A stretch of DNA of 64,000 nt from Inhella crocodyli (GTDB taxonomy: Bacteria; Pseudomonadota; Gammaproteobacteria; Burkholderiales; Burkholderiaceae_C): the NCBI RefSeq assembly GCF_004004565.1, contig NZ_SACM01000002.1, positions 1-64,000 of the forward strand, in the 5' to 3' direction. The stretch's first letter is position 1. Every line of letters begins with the position of its first letter. Position numbers and translations under genes: made by a program. Below are positions 51,387 to 62,352 of this stretch, piece by piece. Below the pieces are notes generated by a model, which worked only from the letters and a program-made list of their open reading frames with translations, did no database searches and was not told the DNA's origin.

Positions 51387-54300
51387 GAGGGTTCCGGTCG
51401 GGTGGCGTTCAGCAGGGCCAAGGCCTCGGGGAACTCGAACTGTCGCACCTTGGCCAGCAAGGGGGCGGCGGCGGGCCCCAAGTGGTGCTGCAAGAAGCCG
51501 TGGTGGCGCTCGGTCCAGGCCAGGGCTTCAGGATCGCCATCGCGCAGCAGCGCGGCCAACTCGGCCATCAGGCCTTCGACCTGCGCCGGCGTCACGGCCT
51601 CGGGCGGGGCCTCGGTCTCGTCACCGCCCAGGGCCTCGCGCAGCGCCTCGACCAATCCGTGCAGGGCCTGCACCAAGGCCGGCACCTCGCGGGCCGCGGC
51701 CCGGGGGTCGCTGGCCAGGCGCCGCTCCAGCGCCTCGCACTGCTGCTGCAGCCAGTTCGCGCCCAGGTTGCCGGCCACGCCCTTGAGGCTGTGCACGTGC
51801 AGGCGCAGGGCCTCCGCGTCGAGATCCGGCGTGCCCTGTGCGGCCTGCAGCAGGGCGTCCGCGGTCGTCGCTTCGGACTGCACGAAGCGCTGCAGCAGGT
51901 CCAGGTAGAGCTCGGCCTTGTGGCCGCAGCGGCGCAAGCCGGTCCGGGGGTCCAGGCCGCCGATCCGTTGCAGCGGCGCCAAGCGCGGGTCGCTGGCCAC
52001 GGGCGCTGGGGCGGGGCGGGCGGTGGGGGGCGGTGGCAGTTCGCTGGGCAGCCAGCGCTGCACCGCGGCGCGCAAGGCCTCGGCCTCCACCGGCTTGGCG
52101 ACGAAATCGTTCATGCCGGCGGCCACGCAGCGCGCGCGGTCCTCGGGCAGCACGTTGGCCGTCATGGCGATGACCGGCAGCGAGGCCCAGCGCGCGTGTG
52201 CGCGGATGGCCTGCGTGGCGCCGAGGCCGTCCATCACCGGCATGTGCATGTCCATGAACACCAGCGCGTAGTCCTGGGCGTCGAGGGCGGCGAGCGCCTC
52301 TTGGCCGTTGGCGGCGATGTCCACCGCCAGGCCCAGGTCTTGCAGCATTTCTCGCGCAATTTGTTGGTTGATGGCGTTGTCTTCGGCCACGAGCACGCGC
52401 TGGCCTTGCGCGCCCGCCAGGGGGCCGGCGTCGGCCTGCGGGGCCATGGGTGCGAGCACCGCGCCCGGGTTCAGGCCCAGCAGCAGGTTGTCCAGCAGCA
52501 CCGAGGCGTTCAGGGGCTTGACCATCACCGCCATGAATCCCTCTTGCAGCGCATCGCGCATGACCGTCTCGCGGCCGTGGCCGGTGACGAGCATCAAGCG
52601 GGGCGGCCGCTCCAGGCCCAAGCCGCGGATGCGGCGCCCGGCCTCGAGCCCGTCCATGCCCGGCATTTGCCAATCGAGCAGCACGAAGTCGTAGGGCCGG
52701 CCGGCCGCGGCGGCCCGTGCCACCTGCTCCACGGCCTCGGCGCCCTGGCCGGCGCATTCCGCCGCCAGCCCCAAGCTGCGCAGCAGCGTGCACAGCACGC
52801 CCAGGGCGGTCTCGTTGTCGTCCACGGCCAGAACGCGCAATCCACTCAGCGCGGTTCGGTTGGGCGGGGCCGCCGGCGCTTGCCCGCGCGGGAAGCGGGC
52901 GGTGAACCAGAAGGTGGAACCGTGCCCGGGTTCGCTGTGCACCCCGACCTCGCCGCCCATCAGGTGCACCAGCTTTTGCGTGATGGCCAAACCCAGGCCC
53001 GTGCCGCCGTACTGCCGGCTGGTCGAGCTGTCGGCCTGGTGGAAGCTTTGGAACAGCTTGCCCACCTGCTCGGGGCTCAGGCCCACGCCGGTGTCTTGCA
53101 CCGCGAAGCGCAGCAGCACCTGCTCGCCCTCGTCGGCCGCGACCTGCACGCGCAAGACCACCTCGCCGTGGGCCGTGAACTTCACGGCGTTGCTGCCCAG
53201 GTTGATGAGCACCTGACCGAGCCGAAGCGGGTCGCCCACCAAGACGTTGGGCACCCCGGGGGCCACGTCGAGCACCAACTCCAGGCCCTTTTCGCTGGCG
53301 CGGTCGCCGATGAGGGTGAAGACGTTGTCCAGCACCGTCAACAACTGGAAGTCGATGGCCTCGAGCACGAGCTTGTCGGCCTCGATCTTGGAGAAGTCCA
53401 GGATGTCGTTGATGACGCCCAGCAGGTGCTTGGACGAGAGCTGGACCTTGTGCAGGTAGTCGCGCTGCTGCTCGTCCAAGCGGGTGCGCAGCAGCAGGTG
53501 CGTCATGCCGATGATGGCGTTCATCGGCGTGCGGATTTCGTGGCTCATGTTGGCCAGGAAGCGGCTCTTGGCCTCGTTGGCAGACTCGGCCGCGCGCTTG
53601 GCCTCGGCCAGCGCGTCGGCCGCCTCGTGCTCCGGCGTCATGTCTTCCATGACGACGAGGGTCAGCATCTGATCGCCCTGGTCCAGGCGTCGGGCGGAAA
53701 TGCGCGCCCAGAAGGGGCGGCCGTCGCGGCGGCAGAGTTGCTGCTCGCGCAGGTGGGTGCGGCCGGCGCTGAGGTCGGCGTACAGCGCCCGGCCAACTTC
53801 GTCGTAGTCCTCTTGGTGCTGGTACCACTGGCGGGTGGGTCGGCCGATGGCCTCGCCGGGCTCGTAGCCGAAGAGCTCTTCGGCCTTGGTGTTGCAACGC
53901 AGCACCCGGCGGTCTTTCAACAGGAGGATGCCCACGGTGGCCGAGTCGATGATGAGCGACACCTCGGCCGTGAGCTGCTGAAGCCGGTCGCGCTCGCGCG
54001 CCAGTTCGTCGGCGGTGGCCTGCAACTTGGCGGTGCGCTCTTGCACCGTGCTCTCGAGCCGCGCGTTCAGCGCACGCACTTCGTCTTCGGCACGCTGACG
54101 TTGCGTGACGTCGCGCAGGATGACCGTGAAGTAGTCCTGGTCGTCGATGCGGGCGTGCGAGATCGAGGCCTCGGCCGGGAACTCCTCGCCGTCCCAACGT
54201 CGCCCGTGCACCACCGACTGGGCCGACATCTGGCGGTTGGTGACCCCACTGTCGGCAAAGCGTCGCACCAAGTCCGGGTGGTGCGCGCGGTAGCGCTCGG

Positions 54301-55267
54301 GCAGCAGGCATTCCAGCGGTTGGCCGAGCAAGGCCGCCTCGGAGACGCGGAACATCTCGGTGGCCGAGCGGTTGGCCATGACGATGCGGCGCTCGGCGTC
54401 AACGGTGACGATGGCGTCCATGGCCGAGCTGACCAAGCTGGCCAAGCGCTGGTGGCTGGCCTCGCTCTCGGCCTGCGCCGTGCGCGTGCGTTGCACCATC
54501 TGGTTGAAGCTGCGCGCCAGGCGGCGCACCTCGAAGGGCCCGGACTCGGGCACCGGGCGCACCGGGCGGTCGGCCTCGGCCAGTGCACGGGTCGCCGCCT
54601 CCAACTGGTCCAGGGGCTGCGTCACTTGGAAGCGCAACACCAGGCTGAGCCACAGCAAGGTGAGGGTGGCCACGGCCAACGCGGGCCAGGTGTTGACCAG
54701 GGCCTGGTGGTCGGCGACGGCCAGTTCGTGCCCGAGGTCGTAGACCATCCACACGGCATAAAACTGCTGGGATCGCACGCGCGCCTCGTCGGTGCCGACG
54801 CTGACCGGCACCAGCACGTTGACGTGCTGGGTCCCCGTGTCGGTCCACAGCACGGGCACGCTGCCCTGCTGGACCTGGCGCCAGCGTTCGGCATCGAGCC
54901 GCGGGGCCGTGGGGTTCCAACTCTGGGCCACCGCGGGGGCCTCGGTCGCCGCGCGCCCCACGAGCACGCGCCGGTCGGCGAACAGGATGCGGCCCTGTGC
55001 ATTGAGCACGGCGACGCGCTCGACGCGCGGGTCGGTCGCGGCCATCGCCAAGTCGGCGGCAAGCACGCCCCGGTTGTCCAGCACATGCTGCTCGACCGAG
55101 CGGGCCAGGTGCGCCGCCTCGGCCAGCGCATTGCGTTCGGCACGCAGCTGCACCGCCTGGCGGTCGGTGCCGCGCTGCTGAAGGAACGCGAGCAGCACGG
55201 CCACCAGCATGGCCGCCAACAGGGCCAGCGGCAAGGTCGTGCGCATCGAGGCGTGCAGGCGGCTCAT
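51383..55267 (-). CDS. Hybrid sensor histidine kinase (PAS-HisKA-HATPase-REC-REC-HPt)
   Basis: A 1294-residue membrane kinase with a complete phosphorelay. Order: transmembrane about 11-28; periplasmic sensor about 30-185; transmembrane about 188-210; HAMP about 210-265; PAS about 275-390; PAS about 425-540; HisKA with His about 575 ([20 protein letters not shown]); HATPase_c about 680-795 ([16 protein letters not shown]); receiver 1 with Asp about 862 (LLDWQMPG); receiver 2 with Asp about 1004 ([11 protein letters not shown]); and HPt with His about 1159 ([15 protein letters not shown]). Overlaps the binding-lipoprotein and HD-GYP genes by four bases each. The signal probably flows from the lipoprotein to this kinase to HD-GYP. 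Confidence 0.95.
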   Translation of the reverse strand: MSRLHASMRTTLPLALLAAMLVAVLLAFLQQRGTDRQAVQLRAERNALAEAAHLARSVEQHVLDNRGVLAADLAMAATDPRVERVAVLNAQGRILFADRRVLVGRAATEAPAVAQSWNPTAPRLDAERWRQVQQGSVPVLWTDTGTQHVNVLVPVSVGTDEARVRSQQFYAVWMVYDLGHELAVADHQALVNTWPALAVATLTLLWLSLVLRFQVTQPLDQLEAATRALAEADRPVRPVPESGPFEVRRLARSFNQMVQRTRTAQAESEASHQRLASLVSSAMDAIVTVDAERRIVMANRSATEMFRVSEAALLGQPLECLLPERYRAHHPDLVRRFADSGVTNRQMSAQSVVHGRRWDGEEFPAEASISHARIDDQDYFTVILRDVTQRQRAEDEVRALNARLESTVQERTAKLQATADELARERDRLQQLTAEVSLIIDSATVGILLLKDRRVLRCNTKAEELFGYEPGEAIGRPTRQWYQHQEDYDEVGRALYADLSAGRTHLREQQLCRRDGRPFWARISARRLDQGDQMLTLVVMEDMTPEHEAADALAEAKRAAESANEAKSRFLANMSHEIRTPMNAIIGMTHLLLRTRLDEQQRDYLHKVQLSSKHLLGVINDILDFSKIEADKLVLEAIDFQLLTVLDNVFTLIGDRASEKGLELVLDVAPGVPNVLVGDPLRLGQVLINLGSNAVKFTAHGEVVLRVQVAADEGEQVLLRFAVQDTGVGLSPEQVGKLFQSFHQADSSTSRQYGGTGLGLAITQKLVHLMGGEVGVHSEPGHGSTFWFTARFPRGQAPAAPPNRTALSGLRVLAVDDNETALGVLCTLLRSLGLAAECAGQGAEAVEQVARAAAAGRPYDFVLLDWQMPGMDGLEAGRRIRGLGLERPPRLMLVTGHGRETVMRDALQEGFMAVMVKPLNASVLLDNLLLGLNPGAVLAPMAPQADAGPLAGAQGQRVLVAEDNAINQQIAREMLQDLGLAVDIAANGQEALAALDAQDYALVFMDMHMPVMDGLGATQAIRAHARWASLPVIAMTANVLPEDRARCVAAGMNDFVAKPVEAEALRAAVQRWLPSELPPPPTARPAPAPVASDPRLAPLQRIGGLDPRTGLRRCGHKAELYLDLLQRFVQSEATTADALLQAAQGTPDLDAEALRLHVHSLKGVAGNLGANWLQQQCEALERRLASDPRAAAREVPALVQALHGLVEALREALGGDETEAPPEAVTPAQVEGLMAELAALLRDGDPEALAWTERHHGFLQHHLGPAAAPLLAKVRQFEFPEALALLNATRPEPS

Positions 55268-56232
55268 AGGCCTTGCAGCCAGCGCGGGTCAAGGAAGGGG
55301 CCCGTGTCCACCTCGCGCGCCATCAGGCCCTGGGCCTGCAGCAAGGGCACCAAGCTGCCCAAGCCCTGTCGCACGCTGCCCTTGGGCGCCAACAGGGCGC
55401 GGTTGGCGGCCAGGTCGGGCAGGTCCAGGCCCTGGAAGGCGCCGGGCACGGCCTCGGCCGGGATTTGCAGCCGAGGGGCCAGCAGGGCCGAGGCGGCCAG
55501 GGGCTGGGCCCGGAAGTGCGCCAAGGCCCGGAAGTGCCCGCGCAGCAACTGGGCCAAGCCGGGGGCGCGGGCCGGCAGGGCGTCGGCCCGCACGGCCAGC
55601 ACGTCCACGATGCGGCCTGGGATGGCGCGGCTGTCGAACACGGCCTGGGCGCCTTCGGCCCGCAGGGTGCTGGCCCAGGGTTCGGCCGTGACCAGCGCGT
55701 CGACCTGCCGGCTGCGGTAGGCCTCGACGCTGGACGACAAGGCCATGGGCACCTTTTGAATGTCGCCCACGCCCAGGCCGGCGGCTTCGAGCACGGCGGC
55801 CAGCATCAAGGCGCCGACGGCGCTGTCTTCCACGCCCACGCGGCGGCCGCGCAGGTCGGCGGCGTCGTGCGCCGGTGGGCGGGCCAGCACCACGTCGGCC
55901 CCGGCCGACACGTCGAGCACGGCCACCACCCGCAGGGGGATGCCCTCGCTCAGGCCGGTCAGGGCCTCGTCCAGGGTCAAGGCGGCGGCCTCCAGGCGGC
56001 CCAGGGCCAGGGCGCGCAGGGTGTCGGTGTTGGTCTGCATCTCGACCAAGTGCACGGGGGCCTCGTTCAGCCAGCCCATCTGCTCCGCCAAGAACAGGAA
56101 CTCGTAGCCGGGGAACACGATGGCCCCGACGCGCAGGGCCGCGGGCGGGGCGCTGCAGCCCACTCCCAGCGCGCCCAGCCCGAGGCAGGCGGTGGTGCTC
56201 ATCCAGCGGCGGCGTGACAGGCGATGGCGCAA
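55264..56232 (-). CDS. NMT1/THI5-like (SsuA-type) substrate-binding lipoprotein
   Basis: A 322-residue exported binding protein. The N-terminus reads SRRRWMSTTACLGLGALGVGC, mixing a Tat-like arginine pair and a lipobox (Cys about 26). Family landmarks: FPGYEFLFLAEQMGWL (about 39-54), LRGRRVGVEDSAVGALML, and VDALVTAEPWAS (about 186-197), close to SsuA/TauA-type ABC binding proteins. No ABC permease or ATPase is adjacent. Instead it overlaps a hybrid kinase gene by four bases, so it probably presents a ligand to that sensor. The start codon is TTG at 56232, kept because it supplies the arginine pair; an ATG at 56202 is a shorter option. Confidence 0.88.
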   Translation of the reverse strand: MRHRLSRRRWMSTTACLGLGALGVGCSAPPAALRVGAIVFPGYEFLFLAEQMGWLNEAPVHLVEMQTNTDTLRALALGRLEAAALTLDEALTGLSEGIPLRVVAVLDVSAGADVVLARPPAHDAADLRGRRVGVEDSAVGALMLAAVLEAAGLGVGDIQKVPMALSSSVEAYRSRQVDALVTAEPWASTLRAEGAQAVFDSRAIPGRIVDVLAVRADALPARAPGLAQLLRGHFRALAHFRAQPLAASALLAPRLQIPAEAVPGAFQGLDLPDLAANRALLAPKGSVRQGLGSLVPLLQAQGLMAREVDTGPFLDPRWLQGL

Positions 56233-56263
56233 GGCAGTCTCGGCGTTCCTTGTGGGCGTCGGC

Positions 56264-57763
56264 TCAGCTTAGCGTGGCGCCAAGCCCGCCGGGTTTGGCG
56301 CAGGTCAAGAACCAGCGCTGCACCTCGGCCTGCTGCGTGGCATTCAGCACGAGCCCGAGCTTCGTGCGCCGCCACAGGAAGTCGTCGCCGTTCTGCGCCC
56401 ATTCGTGCGCGTGCGCGTGCCGCAGTTCGGCCTCGCACACGCCGGGCGCGATCTCGGGACCCGGTGGCGTGTTCAGCAGCGCGCGGGCCCCGCTGCCATG
56501 GGCCCGTGCCCAGCGGGCCACAAGCGCTGGATCGCGATCCGGGTGGGCGCCTTGCAGTTCGGCGATGAAGGGCGCCAGCGGGCCGCAGTCGCCCCCGGGC
56601 AACGGGGCTTCGGCGGTCCAGGTGCCGCGCGGGGCGCCCAGCAGCGGTGCCAGGCGGTCGGCAGCCTGCTCGGCCAGCAGGCGGAAGGTGGTGAGCTTGC
56701 CGCCCCACACGTCCAGCCGGGGTGGCAGGCCCGGTGCTTTGACGAGGTCAAGCCGATAGTCGCGGGTGATGGCCTTCGCGTCGCCCTGGGCGTCGTCCAG
56801 CAGGGGCCGCACGCCGGCCCAGCGGTGCAGCACGTCGGCCGGCGTGACCGGCTCGCGCAGCCAGCGGCTGGCCTGGGTGCACAGGTAGTCGACCTCGGCC
56901 TCGGTGGCCTGCGCGCTGGGACGGTCGACCTCGACGTCGGTGGTGCCAAGCAGGGTGAATTCGCCGTGGAAGGGCAGGGCGAAGAGCACGCGGCCGTCGG
57001 GGTTCTGCAGCAGGTAGCCGGCGCCGTGCGTCCAACGCCGGCGCACGACCACGTGGGTGCCTTGCACGAGGCGCAGGCGCGGCGGCTGGGGGTGATGCAG
57101 GGCCTCGGCCAAAAAGCGGCTGGCCCAGGGCCCGGTGGCGTTGACCAGGGCACGGGCGTGCACGGCGTGCTCGCGACCGTGGGGTTCGCGCAGCTGGATG
57201 TGCCACAGGCCATCGCGCGGCCGCGCGCTCACGCAGGCATGCCGGGTGAGGATGCGCGCGCCGTGGGCTTGCGCGTCGAGCGCGCAGGCCAGCACCAGGC
57301 GGGCGTCGTCCACCCAGCCGTCGCTGAAGGTGAAGGCGTGGGTGAAGCGCGCTTGCAGGGCGGCGCCCTCGGGCGTGCCGGGCAGGGCCAGCGCGCGGGA
57401 GGGGGCGCTGACGCGCAAAGGCGCGAGGTGGTCGTACAGAAACAGGCCCGCGCGCAGCCGCCAGCGGGGGCCTTGGGTCGCGTCGTGCGGCAGCACCAGG
57501 CGCAGGGGCTGCATCAGGTGCGGGTTGCGCGCCAGCAGGCGCTCGCGCTCGAGCAGGCTTTTTCGCACCAAGCCGAAGTGCCCTTGCGCGAGGTAGCGCA
57601 GGCCGCCGTGCACCAGCTTGCTGCTGGCGCTGCTGGTGTGGCTGGCCAGGTCGTCGCGCTCGGCCAGCAGCACGCGCAGGCCGCGCCCCGCCAGGTCGCG
57701 GGCGATGCCCGCCCCGTTGACGCCCCCGCCCACCACCAGCACGTCAACAATGTCTGCGCCCAT
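56264..57763 (-). CDS. glpD: Aerobic glycerol-3-phosphate dehydrogenase
   Basis: A 499-residue membrane-associated flavoenzyme that oxidises glycerol-3-phosphate to dihydroxyacetone phosphate. FAD motif [20 protein letters not shown] (about 8-27); GlpD hallmark [15 protein letters not shown] (about 43-57); [27 protein letters not shown] (about 350-364); and a C-terminal helical domain with [12 protein letters not shown]. Length is normal. Divergent from glpK with only 23 bases between start codons. This is the canonical paralogue; compare 37488-39023. Confidence 0.95.
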   Translation of the reverse strand: MGADIVDVLVVGGGVNGAGIARDLAGRGLRVLLAERDDLASHTSSASSKLVHGGLRYLAQGHFGLVRKSLLERERLLARNPHLMQPLRLVLPHDATQGPRWRLRAGLFLYDHLAPLRVSAPSRALALPGTPEGAALQARFTHAFTFSDGWVDDARLVLACALDAQAHGARILTRHACVSARPRDGLWHIQLREPHGREHAVHARALVNATGPWASRFLAEALHHPQPPRLRLVQGTHVVVRRRWTHGAGYLLQNPDGRVLFALPFHGEFTLLGTTDVEVDRPSAQATEAEVDYLCTQASRWLREPVTPADVLHRWAGVRPLLDDAQGDAKAITRDYRLDLVKAPGLPPRLDVWGGKLTTFRLLAEQAADRLAPLLGAPRGTWTAEAPLPGGDCGPLAPFIAELQGAHPDRDPALVARWARAHGSGARALLNTPPGPEIAPGVCEAELRHAHAHEWAQNGDDFLWRRTKLGLVLNATQQAEVQRWFLTCAKPGGLGATLS

Positions 57764-57786
57764 GCCCCATTCTTGAGGAGTCCCCG

Positions 57787-59265
57787 ATGTCGGCCAAGCC
57801 CTACGTGTTGGCGCTGGACCAAGGCACCACCAGCAGTCGCGCCCTGCTCTTCGACGCCCAGGGCCGCCTGTGCCGCGTGGCGCAGCGCGCGTTCGCGCAG
57901 CACTTCCCGCAGCCGGGTTGGGTGGAGCACGAGGCCGAGGACATCTGGGCCACCCAACTCGCCACGGCCCGCGAGGCGATGGAGGGCATCGACCCGGCCG
58001 AGGTGGCGGCGATCGGCCTGACCAACCAGCGCGAGACCGTGGTGCTTTGGGAGCGCGCCAGCGGTCGGGCCCTGACCCGGGCCGTGGTCTGGCAGGACCG
58101 CCGCACTGCCGCGCACTGCCAGGCGTTGCGCGACGCCGGCCACGAGCCCGAGCTGCGTGCGCGCACCGGGCTCACGCTGGACCCCTACTTCAGCGCCACC
58201 AAGGTCGCGGCCTGGTTGCGCGAGCGCCCCGACTGGCGGGCCCGGGCCGAGGCCGGCGAGTTGGCCGTGGGCACGGTGGACAGCTGGCTGCTCTGGCGCT
58301 TGACCGAAGGCCGCGTGCACGCCACCGACAGCACCAACGCCAGCCGCACCCTGCTGATGAACCTGCACACCGGCGCTTGGGACGAAGAGTTGTTGCGCCT
58401 GTTCGATGTGCCGGCGGCCTTGCTGCCGCGCATCGAGCCCTCGTGCGCCGACTTCGGCCACACGACGCTGCTGGGTGGGCGCATCGCCTTGCGCGGCGTG
58501 GCCGGGGACCAGCAAGCCGCGCTGTTTGGCCAGGGCTGCAACCGGCCTGGGCAGGCGAAGAACACCTACGGCACGGGGTGCTTTTTGCTGATGCACACGG
58601 GCTCGCAGGCCCTGGCTTCGCAGCACGGGTTGCTGAGCACGCGCGCGGCCCAGGTCGACGCCCAGGCGCAGTACGCGCTGGAAGGCAGCGTCTTCATGGG
58701 CGGGGCAATCGTTCAATGGCTGCGCGACGGCCTGGGCCTGGTGCGGCACAGCGACGAGATCGAGCCCCTGGCCCGCAGCGTGCCCGACAGCGGCGGCGTG
58801 GTGCTGGTGCCCGCCTTCACCGGTTTGGGCGCACCGCATTGGCGGCCCGAGGCCCGCGGCGCACTGTTGGGCCTGACACGGGGCAGCACGCGCGCGCACA
58901 TCGCCCGCGCGGCCTTGGAGGCCATCGCGCTGCAGTGCGCCGACCTGCTCGACGCCATGCTGCGCGACGCCGCCCCGGCGGGCTTGGCGCTTCAAGACCT
59001 GCGCGTGGACGGCGGGGCCTGCGCCAACGGCCTGCTGATGCAAGTGCAGGCCGACTTGCTCGGCGTGCCCGTGCTGCGGCCGGCGATGCGCGAACGCACC
59101 GCGTTGGGGGCGGCGGCGCTCGCCGCCCACGGCGCCGGCCTGTGGAGGGGCGAGGTTCCCTGGGGCGGCGCCGAGTCCGACGAGCGCTTTCGGCCCCAAG
59201 CCAGCGCCAGCGACCTCGCCCCGCTGCGCACGGCCTGGGCGCAAGCCTTGCAGCGCGTGATGTGA
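57787..59265 (+). CDS. glpK: Glycerol kinase
   Basis: A 492-residue FGGY kinase phosphorylating glycerol to glycerol-3-phosphate. ATP/phosphate motif [18 protein letters not shown] (about 9-26), [17 protein letters not shown] (about 78-94), [10 protein letters not shown], and [14 protein letters not shown] (about 164-177) match Glp[16 protein letters not shown] and [14 protein letters not shown] (about 339-352) are typical glycerol-kinase sequences. A ribosome site GAGGAG precedes the ATG at 57787. Works with glpD next door. No glpF gene is in view. Confidence 0.96.
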   Translation: MSAKPYVLALDQGTTSSRALLFDAQGRLCRVAQRAFAQHFPQPGWVEHEAEDIWATQLATAREAMEGIDPAEVAAIGLTNQRETVVLWERASGRALTRAVVWQDRRTAAHCQALRDAGHEPELRARTGLTLDPYFSATKVAAWLRERPDWRARAEAGELAVGTVDSWLLWRLTEGRVHATDSTNASRTLLMNLHTGAWDEELLRLFDVPAALLPRIEPSCADFGHTTLLGGRIALRGVAGDQQAALFGQGCNRPGQAKNTYGTGCFLLMHTGSQALASQHGLLSTRAAQVDAQAQYALEGSVFMGGAIVQWLRDGLGLVRHSDEIEPLARSVPDSGGVVLVPAFTGLGAPHWRPEARGALLGLTRGSTRAHIARAALEAIALQCADLLDAMLRDAAPAGLALQDLRVDGGACANGLLMQVQADLLGVPVLRPAMRERTALGAAALAAHGAGLWRGEVPWGGAESDERFRPQASASDLAPLRTAWAQALQRVM

Positions 59266-59275
59266 CGCGGCCAAA

Positions 59276-59299
59276 GAAAAAGCCCCGCCAGGGCGGGGC
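59276..59299 (-). terminator. Terminator between glpK and the TonB receptor gene
   Basis: AGCCCCGCC (59281-59289) pairs with GGCGGGGCT (59292-59300, overlapping a short loop). On the minus strand it is followed by TTTTTC, making a good intrinsic terminator for the TonB receptor mRNA; it may also serve glpK. Confidence 0.75.
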
Positions 59300-59340
59300 T
59301 TGGAGGGGGCACCGGGTCGCCGAGGCGACCGGGCCGGGGA

Positions 59341-62097
59341 TCACTTGAACTGGTAGGTCGCGGTGGCGAACCAGATGCGCGTGCGCGGGTCGGCGAACGA
59401 ACCGGCGAAGCCGGCCGCGTGCGAGCCGTAGCTCGACGAGGCCACGAACGGCGGCTCGGCGTTGGTGAGGTTGCGCGCGCCCACCGTCAGCTTCAAGTCC
59501 TTGAAGCCGCGGTAGCTCATCGCCAGGTTCCAGCGGCTGGTGTTCTTCACGCTGTAGGGCGCGTCCACGCCCAGGTTCGTGTTGACCACCGCGGCCGACT
59601 CGGTCCAGCCCTTGGTGTAGGTGTTCTCCAGCGCGATGCCCCAGGGGCCCATCGACCAGTCGAAGCCCAGGGTGTGCTGCCACTCCGGCACCGGGGCGTT
59701 GCCGCCCAGGCTCAGGCCCACGTAGTCGGTGAAGGGCGTGCCCTTGCCGTTCTGCTGCTCGAACTTGACGATGCGGGTGCCGTTGAGGCTCACGCCCAGG
59801 CGGCCGAAGTCGCCCAGGGTGAAGTTGCTGCGGATGTCGAGGTCGAAGCCCGAGGTCTTCAGCTCACCCAGGTTCTCCACCGGCGTCTCGATGTACGAGA
59901 TGAAGCCCGCGGTGGTGCGCTTCACGCGGCTCTTGTACTTGGCGTACAGGCCGGGTTCGGCCATCAGGGTGTCGCCCGTGATGACGCCGATCTGGTCGCG
60001 CTTCTGGATGTTCCAGTAGTCCAAGGCCATCGTCAGGTTGCGCATCGGCTCGAAGACGATGCCGGCCGTGAACTGGCGGCTCTTCTCCGGCTTGAGGTTC
60101 GGCGCGCTGGTCAGGCGCACGTTGAACTGCGTGTTGCACAGCGGGCTGGCCGACTGGCCGGCCGGGCATTCCGGGTCCACCTGCGGGTCGGCGGTGTTGG
60201 TGTTGCTGGGCGGGCTGTTCACGTCCCACAGCGTGGGCGCGCGGAAGCCGGTGCCGGCGCTGGCGCGCAGCATCAGTTCCTTGGTCGGCTGGAAGCGGGC
60301 GCGCAGCATCGGGTTGAAGGTGCCGCCGAAGTCGCTGTAGCGGTCGTAACGGGCGGCCGCGGTCAGCTCGAACTCCTTGCTGAACGGCATGGCCAATTCG
60401 CTGAACACGGCCACCACGTTGCGGCTGGCGCTGGTGGCGGGCACCGAGCCTTCGCCACCGATGTGCTCGCCACGCTCGTACACGCCTTGCGTCGGACGGT
60501 CGCTGGCCTTGTCCTTGCGCAGGTCGGCGCCGACGGCCAAGGCCATCGCGCCGCCGCCGAGCTGGCCGATCTCGGTGCTCGCCTTGGCGTCAAAGGCCAT
60601 GGTCGTGCCCTTGGACTTGCGCACGGTGCCCTTGAGTTGGGCGCCGTCCAGCAGGGCCACGCCAGCGGCGTCGTTCGGGCCGAAGGGGTTGACGTTGCCC
60701 GTGGCCAAAGCAGCCAGGTAGGGGTCTTGAGCCAAGTAGCCTTCGTAGTCCAGCTTGCCGCGCGACTGTGCCAGCGTGAACGCCGCGTCCACGTCCCAGC
60801 CGCCCATCACGGTGCTGCCGCCCAAGATGGCGCGGTACTGCTCGTTGGTGTTGTCGCTGACGCGGTTGCCGCGGTCCAGCGAGCGGGTGGCCACTTCGGT
60901 GTACTTGCGACCGGCCGGGTCCACGTACGAGACGTAGTCGGCTTCGGTGTAGCCCAGGCGGGTGAGCAGGGCCAGCGGGAAGTACTTGCTGTCGATCGGC
61001 ATCACCATGCGCGGGTAGTTGCCGTCGGCCTGCACCTTCATGGCCGAGCCGTCCAGCGGCGAGGGCGCCGCGCGGCCGGTGGTGTGGTTGCGGGCCAGCG
61101 AGACCTCGGTGTACCAGCTCGTGTCGGCGTCCACCTTGAAGGTGCCGCGGGCAAAGAGGTCGGTCTTGGTGCTGTCGGGCAGGTTGTCCAGCATGGCCGC
61201 GTAGATGGCGCGGCAGCGCTTGGCGTCGTCCACACCGTTCGGGGTCTTGCCAGCCACTTGAACCACGGTGTTGGCCGGGTCGCAGGCGGCCATGTTGGCG
61301 CCAGGGTTGGTGTACGCGCCCGGGGAGATGCCGATGTCCATCAGGCGGCCGGGGTAGGCGCGGAACGAGGTCGGGGGGATGGAGCCCGGCACTTCGGTGG
61401 CGTGGCGCCAGTACCAGCCCTGCTCGTTGGCTTGCAGGCGGGTCTGCTCCTTGATGTTGGCGGTGACCAGGACGTTGTAGCCGTCCTTGTTCAGGTCGCC
61501 CATGCCGTAGGCCAGCGAGCCGCCGTGTTCCTTGCCGCCCTTGGTTTCGTCGGGCTCGTAGTAGCGGACGGTGATCTCGCCCTTTTGGTAGTCCTTGCGG
61601 GTGATGAAGTTCACCACGCCGCCCACGGCGTCGGTGCCGTAGATGGCCGAGGCGCCGTCGCGCAGCACTTCGATGCGCTCGATGGCGCCGAAGGGGATGC
61701 TGTTCAAGTCGACCGCGACCGAGCCGCCGATCGAGCCGAAGGGATGGCCGGCCATGCGGCGGCCGTTCAGCAGCACCAGCGTGGAGTTGGCGCCCAGGCC
61801 GCGCAGGTTGGCGTTGGAGGTGGCGTAGCCGGCACCCTGCGTGGAGTCGGACAGCATGCCGGTCATGCCGGAGATGCGGCGCAGGATGTCTTCGACGTTG
61901 GTGGCGCCGCTCTTCTCGATCTGCTCGCGGGTCACGACGGTGACGGGCAGGGCGGTTTCGGCGGCCAGGCGCTTGATGGACGAACCGGTGACGACGACGC
62001 GTTCCAGTTGCTGGGCTTCTTGGGCTTGCACGTGCCCGGCGGCCAGGCCGCCAAAGGCGACGGCCAGGGCGGCACAAAGACGGGTGGGATGACGCAT
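59341..62097 (-). CDS. TonB-dependent outer-membrane receptor
   Basis: A 918-residue active-transport porin. Signal peptide (1-25, ending VQA), TonB-box-like ERVVVTGSSI (about 32-41), plug domain (about 45-170; LPVTVVTREQIEKSGATNVE and VLLNGRRMAGHPF), and a beta-barrel to the C-terminus. The last residues are TYQFK, so the usual terminal Phe is followed by one Lys. The barrel has an acidic loop GDLNKDGYN and the late motif NLTNAEPPFV. Ligand is not evident: no siderophore or cobalamin genes are adjacent. Energised by TonB-ExbBD, encoded elsewhere. Preceded by a possible leader hairpin. Confidence 0.95.
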   Translation of the reverse strand: MRHPTRLCAALAVAFGGLAAGHVQAQEAQQLERVVVTGSSIKRLAAETALPVTVVTREQIEKSGATNVEDILRRISGMTGMLSDSTQGAGYATSNANLRGLGANSTLVLLNGRRMAGHPFGSIGGSVAVDLNSIPFGAIERIEVLRDGASAIYGTDAVGGVVNFITRKDYQKGEITVRYYEPDETKGGKEHGGSLAYGMGDLNKDGYNVLVTANIKEQTRLQANEQGWYWRHATEVPGSIPPTSFRAYPGRLMDIGISPGAYTNPGANMAACDPANTVVQVAGKTPNGVDDAKRCRAIYAAMLDNLPDSTKTDLFARGTFKVDADTSWYTEVSLARNHTTGRAAPSPLDGSAMKVQADGNYPRMVMPIDSKYFPLALLTRLGYTEADYVSYVDPAGRKYTEVATRSLDRGNRVSDNTNEQYRAILGGSTVMGGWDVDAAFTLAQSRGKLDYEGYLAQDPYLAALATGNVNPFGPNDAAGVALLDGAQLKGTVRKSKGTTMAFDAKASTEIGQLGGGAMALAVGADLRKDKASDRPTQGVYERGEHIGGEGSVPATSASRNVVAVFSELAMPFSKEFELTAAARYDRYSDFGGTFNPMLRARFQPTKELMLRASAGTGFRAPTLWDVNSPPSNTNTADPQVDPECPAGQSASPLCNTQFNVRLTSAPNLKPEKSRQFTAGIVFEPMRNLTMALDYWNIQKRDQIGVITGDTLMAEPGLYAKYKSRVKRTTAGFISYIETPVENLGELKTSGFDLDIRSNFTLGDFGRLGVSLNGTRIVKFEQQNGKGTPFTDYVGLSLGGNAPVPEWQHTLGFDWSMGPWGIALENTYTKGWTESAAVVNTNLGVDAPYSVKNTSRWNLAMSYRGFKDLKLTVGARNLTNAEPPFVASSSYGSHAAGFAGSFADPRTRIWFATATYQFK

Positions 62098-62131
62098 GGA
62101 GACAGTACCTCGCGCTGAATGGGTTGATCGA

Positions 62132-62168
62132 GTGCGAATCCCCGCCCGTAACGGCGTGAAATTCGCAC
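62132..62168 (-). promoter_or_regulatory. Leader hairpin before the TonB receptor
   Basis: Read on the minus strand, GTGCGAAT (62168-62161) pairs with ATTCGCAC (62139-62132), enclosing a 21-base loop with a weaker inner stem (CGCC/GGGCG). It lies 35 to 71 bases before the start codon, inside the probable 5' leader. No known riboswitch class is recognised. Could be a protein-binding operator or a translational control stem. Confidence 0.4.
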
Positions 62169-62309
62169 GTGGCGCGCATTCTTGGCAGGTACCCCTGCGG
62201 TATCGAAGGTCATCGATTTGGGTGTAGCGCAAATGCGTCGCGCGTATCCCCTGGTTGCAAAAACGCGAGGCGCGTTGCATTTCCTTCGTGCTAGCTCCCA
62301 GAAACGACA

Positions 62310-62329
62310 ACGCCGCCCGGAGGCGGCGT
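62310..62329 (-). terminator. Hairpin at the 3' end of the small secreted-protein gene
   Basis: ACGCCGCC (62310-62317) pairs with GGCGGCGT (62322-62329) across a 4-base loop, 24 bases after the stop on the minus strand. TTGTCGTTTC follows on that strand, only a weak T-tract. It also separates the gene from the TonB receptor promoter. Confidence 0.55.
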
Positions 62330-62352
62330 GGTAGACGACCCAGGAAGGTGGC

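Noticed and set aside
59341-62097. B12 or siderophore receptor assignment
   Set aside because: No B12-box or cobalamin riboswitch lies in the leader and no siderophore genes are nearby, so the ligand is left open.
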